A DNA stretch of 64,000 nucleotides from JAWRCU01 sp033542235 (GTDB lineage: Bacteria; Pseudomonadota; Alphaproteobacteria; Rhizobiales; Rhizobiaceae): the NCBI RefSeq assembly GCF_033542235.1, contig NZ_JAWRCU010000007.1:186001-250000 (forward strand). Reading direction: 5' to 3'. This document shows, in pieces, positions 7,659-15,909 of this stretch. The position numbers and the translations under genes were made by a program. How positions within the stretch are numbered: position 1 is the stretch's first letter; every line of letters starts with the position of its first letter. Under the pieces are notes generated by a model. That model had not been told where the DNA came from. It saw only the letters and a program-made list of their open reading frames with translations, and did not search any database.

Positions 7659-9128
7659 TCAGGCATAGTTGACGTAGATCGTCTTCTTCTGAAAGTAGGC
7701 GTCAACTCCGTATTTGCCGTCCTCACCGCCGATGCCGCTGTCGCGGATACCGGCGTGGTGCGCTTGCACTGCGTCCCCGCCCGGACGGTTGACATAGATC
7801 TCGCCGAATTTCAGCTCGTGGACCAGCCGCATCATGCGCCGCATGTCCTTGGTGAAGACGTAGGCCGACAGGCCGTAGCGTGACTCGTTGGCGAGCCGCA
7901 GCCCCTCGTCGAAATCGTCCACCGTCATGACCGGTACCACGGGCCCGAACACCTCGTCCTGCATGATGCCCATCTGGTTGTCGGTGACGGTCATTACCGT
8001 CGGCTCATACCAGTGGCCGCGAGTGAATTCGCCTTCATGGAGGCGGCGCCCGCCCGTCAGCAGCTTGGCGCCGGCCTCGCGGGCAGATTCGACCATGTGC
8101 TCGACCTTCTCGAGTTCCGGCCTGCTAAATTTGGGGCCGACATCGACCATGGTGGTAGGGTCGCCCACCTTGATTGACTTTACCGCACGCACGAACTTCT
8201 CGAGGAACTCGTCAGCGATGCGGCGATGCACATACATGCGTTCGTTGCAGATGCAGATCTGGCCGCAATTTTCGAAGCGCGACAGCACTGCCGCCCGCAC
8301 GGCGGCGCCTATATCGGCGTCCTCGGCGACCACGAACGGCGCCTTGCCGCCGAGCTCCAGGCGCAGCAGCTTCAGGTCGTCCGCAGCGGCGCGGAAGATG
8401 TCCTTGCCGGCCCGCACCGAGCCGGTGAGGGTGATCAGGCGTGGTATCGGATGGCGCACCAGTGCAGCACCTATGCCTTCCCCGGTGCCACTCACCACGT
8501 TGATAACGCCGGGAGGGAAGTCGAGCTGCGACGAGAGCTGGGCGATTTCCAATGCCGAGATCGGCGTGCCTTCGTGGGACTTGATGACGATCGTATTGCC
8601 GGCCAGCAATGCCGGGCCCATCTTGCGGCACATCAGTGCAGCTGGGTAGTTCCAGGCGGTCAGCCCAACTACAACGCCATGTGCGACGCGCTGGATCCAG
8701 ATCTGCTCGTTCGGCGCGTCGGAAGGGATGATATCGCCTGTGATGCGGCGCGCCTCTTCGGCGGCATAGGTAAGATAGAGCGCCGCGCTCTCGACCTCGC
8801 CGCGCGCTTCCTGGATGGGCTTGCCCTGTTCGGCAACGACGATGCGGGCGAGCCGCTCGCGGTTTTCCAGGATGAGACGGGCGAGGTCCTTCAGGAGCTG
8901 GCCGCGGGTGGCCGGAGGCAGGGCCTCCCATGCGGGCTGCGCCGCCCGCGCCGCGACTAGAGCGCGATCGGCGTCGTCCTCGCCACCTTTCGGCACGGAG
9001 GCGATGACGGCCTCGGTTGCCGGGTTCTCCACGTCGATCCATTCCTTGATTGTGGAATCCACCCATTGTCCGCCGATGTAGTGGCGGTAGCGGTCTACGC
9101 CTTTTACGAGTTCCTTCATGGCGGGCAT
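7659..9128 (-). CDS. Aldehyde dehydrogenase, AldA-like (lactaldehyde/glycolaldehyde type)
   Basis: NAD(P)-dependent aldehyde dehydrogenase of about 489 residues. The Rossmann motif GSVRAG, catalytic Glu in LELGGK and nucleophile Cys292 in FENCGQIC are all present. The C-terminal block (VNRPGGDAVQAHHAG, SGIGGEDGKYG) is like that of E. coli AldA, which oxidises lactaldehyde and glycolaldehyde; alpha-ketoglutarate semialdehyde is an alternative in sugar-acid pathways. A second start at 9119 is possible. It sits 22 bases after the TRAP large permease in the same operon, so its substrate is probably derived from the TRAP cargo. Confidence 0.92.
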   Translation of the reverse strand: MPAMKELVKGVDRYRHYIGGQWVDSTIKEWIDVENPATEAVIASVPKGGEDDADRALVAARAAQPAWEALPPATRGQLLKDLARLILENRERLARIVVAEQGKPIQEARGEVESAALYLTYAAEEARRITGDIIPSDAPNEQIWIQRVAHGVVVGLTAWNYPAALMCRKMGPALLAGNTIVIKSHEGTPISALEIAQLSSQLDFPPGVINVVSGTGEGIGAALVRHPIPRLITLTGSVRAGKDIFRAAADDLKLLRLELGGKAPFVVAEDADIGAAVRAAVLSRFENCGQICICNERMYVHRRIADEFLEKFVRAVKSIKVGDPTTMVDVGPKFSRPELEKVEHMVESAREAGAKLLTGGRRLHEGEFTRGHWYEPTVMTVTDNQMGIMQDEVFGPVVPVMTVDDFDEGLRLANESRYGLSAYVFTKDMRRMMRLVHELKFGEIYVNRPGGDAVQAHHAGIRDSGIGGEDGKYGVDAYFQKKTIYVNYA

Positions 9129-9150
9129 GTACGGGTCCAGTATTCGCGCT

Positions 9151-10458
9151 TCAGTGGAAAGAGCCGACCGGCTGATAGCCGGCCTGAATCGGTAGCCAGA
9201 GCGTGATCGAGGGTACCAAGACCAGCACGAACAGCGTGGCGATCAGTAGTGCGAGCATCCACCAAACCTCGCTCAGTATGTCGGCGACCTTGATGCCGGT
9301 GATGCCGGAGATCAGGAAAACGAGCTGCCCCATGGGTGGCGTTATGAGGCCGATCATCATGTTGACGACCGAGACCACGCCGAAATGCACGGGATCTATA
9401 CCAAGCGCGCCAACTGTCGGCATCAGGATCGGAATCACGATCAGCAGCATCAGCATCGTGTCGACCAGCGCGCCGAGGATGAGGAACAGCACCGTGACGA
9501 AGAGCATGAATGATGACTGCGACAGGTCCATCGACACCATCCACGTGCCGAGCGCGGCGGGAATGCGCTCCGACGCGACCACCCAGTTCATCACCAGAGC
9601 ACCCGCTATCGTGATGGCCACGATCGCGGTCGAGCGCGAAGATTCCACGAGAATGCGGAAGAGCGCTTTGAGCGAGAGGCTGCGATACCAGAAGAGGGCA
9701 AGCACCAGGGCGCAGAAGGCGGCCACTGCCGCCGCCTCGGTCGGAGTCACGGCGCCGGAATAGATACCGCCCAGCAGGATCGCCGGGAGCGTCAGCGTCG
9801 GCGCGGCGTCTCCAATGATGGCGACGGCCTCCTTGCGGGAGGGCATGGGCTGCGTCGGAAAATTCTTGCGGCGCGCGACCAGCGCGATGTAGCCCATGAG
9901 CACGGTCGCGATCAGCAGCCCGGGCATCACGCCGCCGAGAAAGAGGTAGCCGATGGAAGTGCCGGAGATCACGCCATAGATCACCATGGGGATGGAGGGC
10001 GGGATGATAGGGCCCAGGATCGAGGCACAGGCGGTGAGCGCGGCGGCAAAGCTCGGTTTGTAGCCGGCCTTGATCATCATATCGATGGAGATCTTGCCTG
10101 GCCCGGCCGCATCGGCCAGCGCACTCCCACTCATGCCGGCGAAGATGACGTTTGAGACGACGTTGACGTGCGCGAGCCCTCCGCGGAGGCGTCCGACCAG
10201 CAGGTTGGCGAATCCGAACATGCGGTCCGTCATCTTGCCGGCATTCATCAGCTCGGCAGCGAAGATGAACAGCGGCACCGACATCAGCACGAAGCTGGAA
10301 TAGATGCCGTTCAGGCTTTGCGAGGCGGCCAGGCCGAGATCCTGTCCGGTGACCAGCAGGTAGACGATGCCGGCCGCCAGCATTGCATGCCCGATCGGCA
10401 TGCCGACGAGCATCCAGGCGAAGAAGAGCACGAACATGAGGAGGGCGGCGAAGGACAT
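9151..10458 (-). CDS. TRAP transporter large permease (DctM/SiaM family)
   Basis: The 435-residue membrane subunit of a tripartite ATP-independent periplasmic transporter, which couples solute uptake to a sodium or proton gradient. It is hydrophobic throughout with about a dozen helices and has the conserved family blocks GMSGSALADAAGPG, SSIIPPSIP-like LGPIIPPSIPMVIYG and LITPPMGQLVFL. It follows the small permease by 42 bases and precedes the aldehyde dehydrogenase, completing the P-Q-M order. The cargo is likely an organic or sugar acid. Confidence 0.95.
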   Translation of the reverse strand: MSFAALLMFVLFFAWMLVGMPIGHAMLAAGIVYLLVTGQDLGLAASQSLNGIYSSFVLMSVPLFIFAAELMNAGKMTDRMFGFANLLVGRLRGGLAHVNVVSNVIFAGMSGSALADAAGPGKISIDMMIKAGYKPSFAAALTACASILGPIIPPSIPMVIYGVISGTSIGYLFLGGVMPGLLIATVLMGYIALVARRKNFPTQPMPSRKEAVAIIGDAAPTLTLPAILLGGIYSGAVTPTEAAAVAAFCALVLALFWYRSLSLKALFRILVESSRSTAIVAITIAGALVMNWVVASERIPAALGTWMVSMDLSQSSFMLFVTVLFLILGALVDTMLMLLIVIPILMPTVGALGIDPVHFGVVSVVNMMIGLITPPMGQLVFLISGITGIKVADILSEVWWMLALLIATLFVLVLVPSITLWLPIQAGYQPVGSFH

Positions 10459-10500
10459 GATAGCTCTTCTGATCTTCAGGTGCTTGCTCGGGCGGGCTGT

Positions 10501-11010
10501 TTAGAGCTGCCCTTCCCAACCGGGTCTCAGAAGTCGCCTGAGTCGGACTGCCGCTTGAATGACCACCGCGGCAACGAAAACGGCGAAACAAGCGTAGACA
10601 AGGTTCATGGGGACATGCATCACCGTCGAATGCCGGCGGCCCATGAAAATTACGTAGCCGATCGTCGCTGGCAGCACCGCGAGGAAGGTCGCGCCCAAGG
10701 AGGCCGTGTTGAAGACCGCGAGCAGGCGCCGCTTGCGCAACGGGACTTGCTGATAGAGCACGTCAAAGACGATGTGCTGGCGCTCCGAGACCAGAATGTC
10801 GCAGGTCCAGAACACCACCCACACATAGGCGATGGAGCACAACTCGAGCGACCACGAGACCGGGCGGTCGAACGCATACCGGCTGACGATTTGGATAATG
10901 AAGCCGGCGAACATGGCAGCGAACGCGACCGCTGCCACCAGCTCGGCAAAGACGCGCCAGCGGCGCGCCCACAGTTCCATTGCGGGTGCTTGGGCGCCGG
11001 AAGCGAACAT
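10501..11010 (-). CDS. TRAP transporter small permease (DctQ family)
   Basis: A 169-residue protein with four predicted membrane helices (the first two around VFAELVAAVAFAAMFAGFI and ELCSIAYVWVVFWTC), the normal DctQ architecture. The conserved SRYAFDRPVSWSLELC segment sits between helices one and two. Its start codon overlaps the stop of the binding-protein gene by one base, so the two are translationally linked. It scaffolds the large permease and helps receive substrate from the binding protein. Confidence 0.93.
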   Translation of the reverse strand: MFASGAQAPAMELWARRWRVFAELVAAVAFAAMFAGFIIQIVSRYAFDRPVSWSLELCSIAYVWVVFWTCDILVSERQHIVFDVLYQQVPLRKRRLLAVFNTASLGATFLAVLPATIGYVIFMGRRHSTVMHVPMNLVYACFAVFVAAVVIQAAVRLRRLLRPGWEGQL

Positions 11011-12035
11011 CAGGCTGCCTCGATACGCTTCAGCATACCGTCCGGCCAGCTCTTGGCGAAATCGGATTGGGCGAACGCCTCAAGCACCTGACCACGAAAG
11101 GCTGCGACATCCGGCGTGGTGACCTTCAGGCCCTTGCCCTGGAGGAAGCTCACAGCCTCCTTCTCGGTTGCAACGACGCCGTCGTCATTGAACTTCTTGG
11201 CGGCAGCTTCGGCGTTTTCGATCGCCTTCTTCTCGGAGTCGTCGAGCGTGCTCCAGAATTTGTCGGAGAAGGTGAAGAAGGTGTTGGCAACCATATGCCC
11301 AGTGAGGACAATCTGCTTGGCGACCTCGTAGAACTTGTTCGAGATGATGTCAGGCAGCGGGTTCTCCAGGCCGTCGATCGTGCCGGTCTGCATCGCCAGG
11401 TAGATCTCCTCGAAAGCGAGTGGCGTCGCGCTGGCGCCGAGGGCATTGCCGAGGAACTGCCAGGCTTCGGAGCCCGGCATGCGCAGCTTGACTCCGGCTA
11501 GATCTGAGGGGGTCTTGACGTCGCGCTCCTGCCTGAGAACCACATGGCGTGCGCCGATATACTGGCTGCGCAGGATGCGAAGATCGAGCTCCTTGGCAAC
11601 CCGCTCCTTGTATTCTGTCCCGATCTCACCGTCATAGACTGCGTCGAGGTGGGCGAGGTCGCGGATCAGGTAGCCGGTCGTGAAGATCGAATATTCCGGG
11701 ATTAGCTCGGCTATGTCCTGCGGCGAGATCATGCCGACCTCGAGGTTCCCGCGCTGCATGGCCTCGATCTCGGTACCCTGGCCGAACAGGGTGCCGTTGA
11801 AGTGGATCTGCACGTCGAAGGCGCCCGGCGCCTCCTTTTCCAGAGCATCCTTGAAGGCGACCAGCGCCTTGGACTGCCACTCCTGATCGGAACCCGGCGT
11901 GGAAATGCGGATCGGCTGACCTGCCGCGAAGGCGAGGCGTGACACGAACGGTGCCGCCAGCAGACCTGCTGCACCTGCAATGACCGCCCGCCGACCGACG
12001 GTCCGATGAAGAAAAGACGATCTCTGCCTGCTCAT
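11010..12035 (-). CDS. TRAP transporter solute-binding protein (DctP family)
   Basis: A 341-residue periplasmic receptor. The start at 12035 has a GGGGCAGGA site; the frame stays open upstream but that part overlaps the divergent gene and is not family-like. An N-terminal signal with twin Arg (GRRAVIAG) and a hydrophobic core ending near AFA suggests export, possibly by Tat. The DctP fold is clear: IRSQYIGARHVVL-like strand, LAGVKLRMPGSEAWQ with the substrate-carboxylate Arg, and GTIDGLENPLPDI. It is the first gene of the leftward TRAP operon and is divergent from the second DHDPS-family gene. Confidence 0.93.
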   Translation of the reverse strand: MSRQRSSFLHRTVGRRAVIAGAAGLLAAPFVSRLAFAAGQPIRISTPGSDQEWQSKALVAFKDALEKEAPGAFDVQIHFNGTLFGQGTEIEAMQRGNLEVGMISPQDIAELIPEYSIFTTGYLIRDLAHLDAVYDGEIGTEYKERVAKELDLRILRSQYIGARHVVLRQERDVKTPSDLAGVKLRMPGSEAWQFLGNALGASATPLAFEEIYLAMQTGTIDGLENPLPDIISNKFYEVAKQIVLTGHMVANTFFTFSDKFWSTLDDSEKKAIENAEAAAKKFNDDGVVATEKEAVSFLQGKGLKVTTPDVAAFRGQVLEAFAQSDFAKSWPDGMLKRIEAA

Positions 12036-12133
12036 TGTTCCTGCCCCTCTTTGTCTTGTTGGTTGTCGGCCAGCATGCGCACGACTTGACGCTGCGATGT
12101 TTCCACCGTTCAGTCCGACCGTCAAGCTGAATG

Positions 12134-12151
12134 TTGACAATCTGCAATCAA
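12134..12151. promoter_or_regulatory. Possible degenerate GntR-type site between dctP and the DHDPS-family gene
   Basis: TTGACAATCTGCAATCAA lies in the divergent promoter region and contains the half-elements GACAAT and GCAATCA seen in the operators at 5992 and 6047, but with altered spacing. It could place the TRAP operon under the same GntR regulator. The match is imperfect and this call is tentative. Confidence 0.3.
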
Positions 12152-12182
12152 TCATCATTTTGCATATCTTGAGACAGTGCGC

Positions 12183-13190
12183 ATGCGAGCCCAGATGAAA
12201 ACCGACAACAAGGTGCTGCCGAAGTCCGATTGCCTTTTGGTGGCCGCCGCCACGCCGGTCACCGAGGATTTCCATCCTGATCTCGGCCTGCTTGCCGACC
12301 ATGTTGGTATGCTGCTTTCCGCCGGCTGTGACGGCATTGCGATCTTCGGCACCACGGGCGAGGGAATGGAGTTTCCGATTGAGGATCGGATGCGCGGCCT
12401 CGAAGGCCTCATGGCGGCCCGCGTTCCGCCGGCGCAGATCATCGTGTCGATCGGCGCGCTCGCCATACCGGATATCGTGACACTCGCGCGGCACGCGCTC
12501 GACCACGGGGTCGACAGCGTGCTCTTGATGCCGCCCTGCGTCTATCGCGGCGGGATCACGGAGGAGGGCACGTTCAGGTTCTATGCGAAGGTCATCGACC
12601 GCATCGCACGCGCCGACCTGCAGCTCTGCCTCTATCACTTTCCGGATATCTGTGGCGTGCCAATCACGCCGCGCGTCATCCGCCGACTGGACGAGGATTT
12701 TCCAGGCATCATCAGCGGCGTGAAGGACAGCGGTGGCGATTTCGATTTCACCGAAGCGTTGATCCGCCGCTTCTCGCATCTTTCGATCTACACCGGCACC
12801 GAAGTCCATCTTCCGCAGGCACTGGCTGCCGGCGCGCGGGGCACGATCTGTGGACTAGGCAACGTCATGCCGCGGCTGATGCGGGCGATGTTCGACGCGC
12901 CCACCGCATTTGACCGCCGCAAGCTGCTGCCGGCACTGCTGTCGGGCGATTTCATCCTCTCGCGTCGGCCGTTTGCCGCCTCCGTGAAAGCGGTGCTCGC
13001 ATCCGTCACCGGACGGGCCGGCTGGACGCGCGTGCTGCCGCCGATGTCGGAAGTGCCGATGCCGGAACGCGAGTGGCTGCTCAAAGACTTCATGCGTTGG
13101 GAAGCTGGGTTGCCTTCGGCCTGGCGCAGCTTCGGCCAAGCCGATACGGAGAATCCGGCGAAAGACGCCAGGCTGCTGAAGGCATCATGA
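12183..13190 (+). CDS. Dihydrodipicolinate synthase family protein (second copy)
   Basis: Class I aldolase/dehydratase-fold enzyme of about 335 residues. The carboxylate-binding loop FGTTGEG, the YHFPDICGVPIT block with the conserved Tyr, and the Schiff-base Lys in ISGVKDSGGD (residue 181 from this start) are present. It is only distantly related to the family member at 3481-4368 and is some 35 residues longer at the C-terminus. Starts at 12183 and 12195 are both possible; no strong ribosome-binding site decides. Divergent from the TRAP operon, it probably cleaves or dehydrates the imported acid. Sialate lyase and 2-keto-3-deoxy acid aldolase are both possible. Confidence 0.85.
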   Translation: MRAQMKTDNKVLPKSDCLLVAAATPVTEDFHPDLGLLADHVGMLLSAGCDGIAIFGTTGEGMEFPIEDRMRGLEGLMAARVPPAQIIVSIGALAIPDIVTLARHALDHGVDSVLLMPPCVYRGGITEEGTFRFYAKVIDRIARADLQLCLYHFPDICGVPITPRVIRRLDEDFPGIISGVKDSGGDFDFTEALIRRFSHLSIYTGTEVHLPQALAAGARGTICGLGNVMPRLMRAMFDAPTAFDRRKLLPALLSGDFILSRRPFAASVKAVLASVTGRAGWTRVLPPMSEVPMPEREWLLKDFMRWEAGLPSAWRSFGQADTENPAKDARLLKAS

Positions 13191-13235
13191 TCGTAGGTGC
13201 CGGCGGCGTCGAAGACGCGAGGCTTCACTGCGGGT

Positions 13236-13427
13236 GAGCCGGCAAAGCTCGCGGAAGCGGCACAAACAGCCGACGTGTTCGGCTATGACGAGGTTTACCC
13301 CAATGTCGGCGCCCGTCGGACCGTGTGCAGCCCGGCACGTTCGGCACCCGTCTGATGCGCACGCCGGCTCTCGTCGGCGCGTGCGTCGCTCAATGAAGCG
13401 GGCGGTCGCAATTTCTACGGTGAAGTG
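13236..13427 (+). pseudogene. Decayed internal fragment of dusA
   Basis: Bases 13236-13427 align with 21617-21813 inside the intact dusA of this window. Shared blocks include TTCGGCTATGACGAG, CGGCACGTTCGGC, CTGATGCGCAC and ATGAAGCGGGCGGTCGCAAT. Small deletions shift the frame (for example within the GCPSDR region and before ATGAAGCGG) and no complete reading frame remains. Neither end of dusA is included, so this is an inserted or left-behind internal piece. It ends exactly where a piece of mtnA begins. Confidence 0.85.
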
Positions 13428-13530
13428 ACGCCAGCGCGTATGGCGAGCGGACTATCACCGAGCGCGGCATTTGCGAGGCATTGTCGCGCCGGCTGCGCGC
13501 AATGTTCCCGGAGGCGATGAAGGCAGCAGG
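13428..13530 (+). pseudogene. Decayed 3' end of mtnA
   Basis: Bases 13428-13530 match the last ~105 bases of the intact mtnA (3286-3391): the ACGCC(A/G)GCGCG start, a TATCACCGAGCGCGGC block, TGCGAGGCAT and GCGATGTTCCCGGAGGC. At least one base deletion breaks the frame and the original stop is lost. It is fused directly to the dusA fragment before it. Similarity may continue weakly for about 20 bases more. No gene covers 13191-13584; apart from these two remnants I see nothing functional in it. Confidence 0.82.
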
Positions 13531-13584
13531 AGACGGAGCGTCGCGGCGGCGAAGCGGATCGGCTCGCTTGCTTCCCGCCACGGC

Positions 13585-14850
13585 TCAGGAGCACCAGCGT
13601 ATCGCTGTCAGCAGCAGCACTTCAGTGAGCTCCGTAAGCGAGTCGATCTCGACGAATTCATCCGGCCCGTGTGCGTTGCCGCCGCGCGGGCCGAAATGCA
13701 GGCTGGGACCAGCGGAATACCGGTTGAACAGATATCCGTCACCCCCAAAAGTCGCTCCGACCGGCTCGTGGCGCCTTCCGCTCAAATCGTCATATGCCGA
13801 CAGCAGCACAGCGACGCCATCGTGATCGACCGGCGTGTCGGCACCTGAAAGATACCGGCTGGCCGGCTGGAGTTCCACCGCTCCCCCATTCTGCACCAGC
13901 AGGTCGCCGAGCGCTGCGCGAAGTTCGGATTGCAATTCGGCCTCGGTCATACCCGGCAAGGTCTGGATGAAGAACTCAGCCGTTGCGACTACCGGAACGC
14001 CGATGTTGCCCCCAGGCTCATCGCCCGCCGCGATCTTGGATACGACGAGATCGCGCGGGTGCCTCTCACCGGCGAACAATCCCGGATGCACGCGTGTGTT
14101 GATGCTGTCCTCATACGCCTGCAGCCGGCGGATCGCTTCCGCGAGCAGCACGATCGGGTTCACGGTCGTCTCGCCGCCATAGGCGACGCCGCCTTGTCCC
14201 TTGGCGATCAGATTGAACACCTGGCCGCCACGCGTATGCGGGCAAACTTCCATGTTGGTCGGTTCCGGGATGATCGCAAGATCGCCGACGTGCCCCCGCA
14301 GGATCGCCGCCAGCGTGCCGTTCGCGCCCGCATTCTCCTCGTCGACGACGCTTTGCAGGATGACGGAGCCGGGCAGTGCGATGGCTTCATCTGCAAGGAT
14401 CTTGAGCACGGTCGCGCAGGCTGCGACACCGGCCTTCATGTCATAGGAGCCCCGGCCGTAGAGCTTGTTGCCGCGGATCAGGCCCGAGAACGGGTCGCCG
14501 GTTTCCCACGGGAGCGGCGCTCTCGTGACGGTGTCCATATGCCCGTTGAAGACGAGCGAGCGACCGTTTCCGGCGCCGGGCAGAGTAGCGACAAGGTTCG
14601 GCCGCCCGGCATAGTCTCGGCCGGGCCACCAGTCTGGATGCGCGACGGCCCCCTCGACGGCGTCAGGCTCGAACTGATCTATCGAAACACCCGCCAACGG
14701 TGCCAGGAACTCCTGGAGCACCGCCTGTCCCCGCGCTTCCGTGCCCGATGGAACCTTGTTTTCGGTCGGCATCTTAACGAGAGCCACCGTCAGATCGATG
14801 AGCTGCGACCTGTAGCGCTCGACGAGCTGCTTAGCTTTGCTGGGTTGCAT
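13585..14850 (-). CDS. M20 family metallopeptidase/deacylase (ArgE/DapE type)
   Basis: A 421-residue zinc amidohydrolase of the ArgE/DapE/carboxypeptidase G2 family. Metal-binding elements are FNGHMDTV, VVDEENAGANGT and IPEPTNMEV, with the small dimerisation domain between. The start at 14850 has an AGGAAAA site and gives an MQPSKAKQLVERY N-terminus. It is the last gene of the leftward ABC sugar-transport operon, 51 bases after the binding protein, separated by a GC-rich hairpin. It may remove an N-acyl group from the imported compound; substrate unknown. Confidence 0.9.
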   Translation of the reverse strand: MQPSKAKQLVERYRSQLIDLTVALVKMPTENKVPSGTEARGQAVLQEFLAPLAGVSIDQFEPDAVEGAVAHPDWWPGRDYAGRPNLVATLPGAGNGRSLVFNGHMDTVTRAPLPWETGDPFSGLIRGNKLYGRGSYDMKAGVAACATVLKILADEAIALPGSVILQSVVDEENAGANGTLAAILRGHVGDLAIIPEPTNMEVCPHTRGGQVFNLIAKGQGGVAYGGETTVNPIVLLAEAIRRLQAYEDSINTRVHPGLFAGERHPRDLVVSKIAAGDEPGGNIGVPVVATAEFFIQTLPGMTEAELQSELRAALGDLLVQNGGAVELQPASRYLSGADTPVDHDGVAVLLSAYDDLSGRRHEPVGATFGGDGYLFNRYSAGPSLHFGPRGGNAHGPDEFVEIDSLTELTEVLLLTAIRWCS

Positions 14851-14871
14851 CGTTTTTCCTGTCAAGAAAGT

Positions 14872-14894
14872 CGGGCGGCCTTGTCGACCGCCCG
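14872..14894 (-). terminator. Intercistronic hairpin between binding protein and M20 gene
   Basis: CGGGCGG (14872-14878) pairs perfectly with CCGCCCG (14888-14894) across a nine-base loop, just after the binding-protein stop. There is no clear U-run, so it is more likely an mRNA-stabilising or attenuating hairpin than a full terminator. Confidence 0.5.
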
Positions 14895-14901
14895 CAGAGG
14901 T

Positions 14902-15870
14902 TCACTTGTCGTAAAGGGCGCGCCAATAACGCTGGTCGGGCTCCGTGCCGTGAAGCACCGCGTCCGCCTGCTCGACATTCTCCTTGGTGATCGGCGTGCT
15001 TTGCTCGGGGATCACCGCGGGAACCTTGCCGTCGCCCAGATGATGCAGAGCGGTCTCCACCGCAATGAAGCCTTGCAGGTAGCCGGGGGTAGCGATGGTG
15101 GCGGCCATCGTTCCCTTCTTGACGGCCTCGATGGCATCGGATGTGCCGTCATTGCCAATGATGGCGACCTTGCCGGTTAGCCCGGCTTCCTCGACTGCTC
15201 GCGCGGCGCCGAGCGCCATCTCGTCATTTGCCGCATAGACCACGGCGATGTCGTTGGCCTGGAGGACGTTTTCGGTGACCTGGACCGCCTTGGTGCGATC
15301 GTACTCGGCGGGCTGCGAAGCGACCAGGTTGAACTTCGCGCCGTTCTTTCCTTCCTTCAGTCCCTTCTGAAAGCCTTCCGACTTCTGTCGGGCGGTTTCC
15401 GTGCCGAGAATGCCGACCAGCTCGAGAACGTTGCCGCCTTCAAGATTGTCCGAGATCCAGCGTCCGCCGAGCTCGCCCGACTCGATGTTGTCGAAGAAGA
15501 TGGCCGTGACCACCTCTGCGCCCTGGATGCGTTCACCAGTGGTGAAAACGGGGATGCCTGCAGCGTTGGCTTCCTTCACCGCGCTGACGATGCCGGCCGT
15601 GTCGACCGCCTGCACGACGATCGCGTCGACGCCCTGCGCGATGAGATCCTCCATCTGTTGCACCTGCTTGGAGACTTGGTTGTCGCCGCTGAGATGGATC
15701 ATCGTGGCGTTCTTTTCGGCCGCAGCCTTGTCCGCGCCCTTCGACTGGTCCACGAAGAATGGGTTGTTCAAGGTCGGATAGATGAAACCGATCTTGTATG
15801 CATCCTTTGCCCACGCGCCTCCCACGGATGCCATGAGCATCATGGCCGACGCTGCCAGAAGTTTCTTCAT
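14902..15870 (-). CDS. Sugar ABC transporter substrate-binding protein (RbsB-like)
   Basis: A 322-residue periplasmic binding protein of the ribose/galactose type I fold. A clean Sec signal peptide (MKKLLAASAMMLMASVGG, cut after AWA) precedes IGFIYPTLNNPFF, the usual sugar-stacking N-terminal strand; GVDAIVVQAVDTAG and YAANDEMALGAARA are family blocks. An almost ideal AGGAGGAAG site lies upstream. It is encoded after its permease and ATPase. Cargo is probably a pentose, amino sugar or nucleoside-like compound, judging from the neighbouring NagB-like and PfkB proteins. Confidence 0.92.
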   Translation of the reverse strand: MKKLLAASAMMLMASVGGAWAKDAYKIGFIYPTLNNPFFVDQSKGADKAAAEKNATMIHLSGDNQVSKQVQQMEDLIAQGVDAIVVQAVDTAGIVSAVKEANAAGIPVFTTGERIQGAEVVTAIFFDNIESGELGGRWISDNLEGGNVLELVGILGTETARQKSEGFQKGLKEGKNGAKFNLVASQPAEYDRTKAVQVTENVLQANDIAVVYAANDEMALGAARAVEEAGLTGKVAIIGNDGTSDAIEAVKKGTMAATIATPGYLQGFIAVETALHHLGDGKVPAVIPEQSTPITKENVEQADAVLHGTEPDQRYWRALYDK

Positions 15871-15909
15871 AGTTGCTACTTCCTCCTTGCTGATGGTCAG
15901 TTCTTTAGG

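Noticed and set aside
12036..12809. N-terminal extension of the TRAP binding protein by ~258 residues
   Set aside because: The extension overlaps the divergent DHDPS-family gene and lacks family sequence. A good ribosome-binding site and signal peptide mark the start at 12035.
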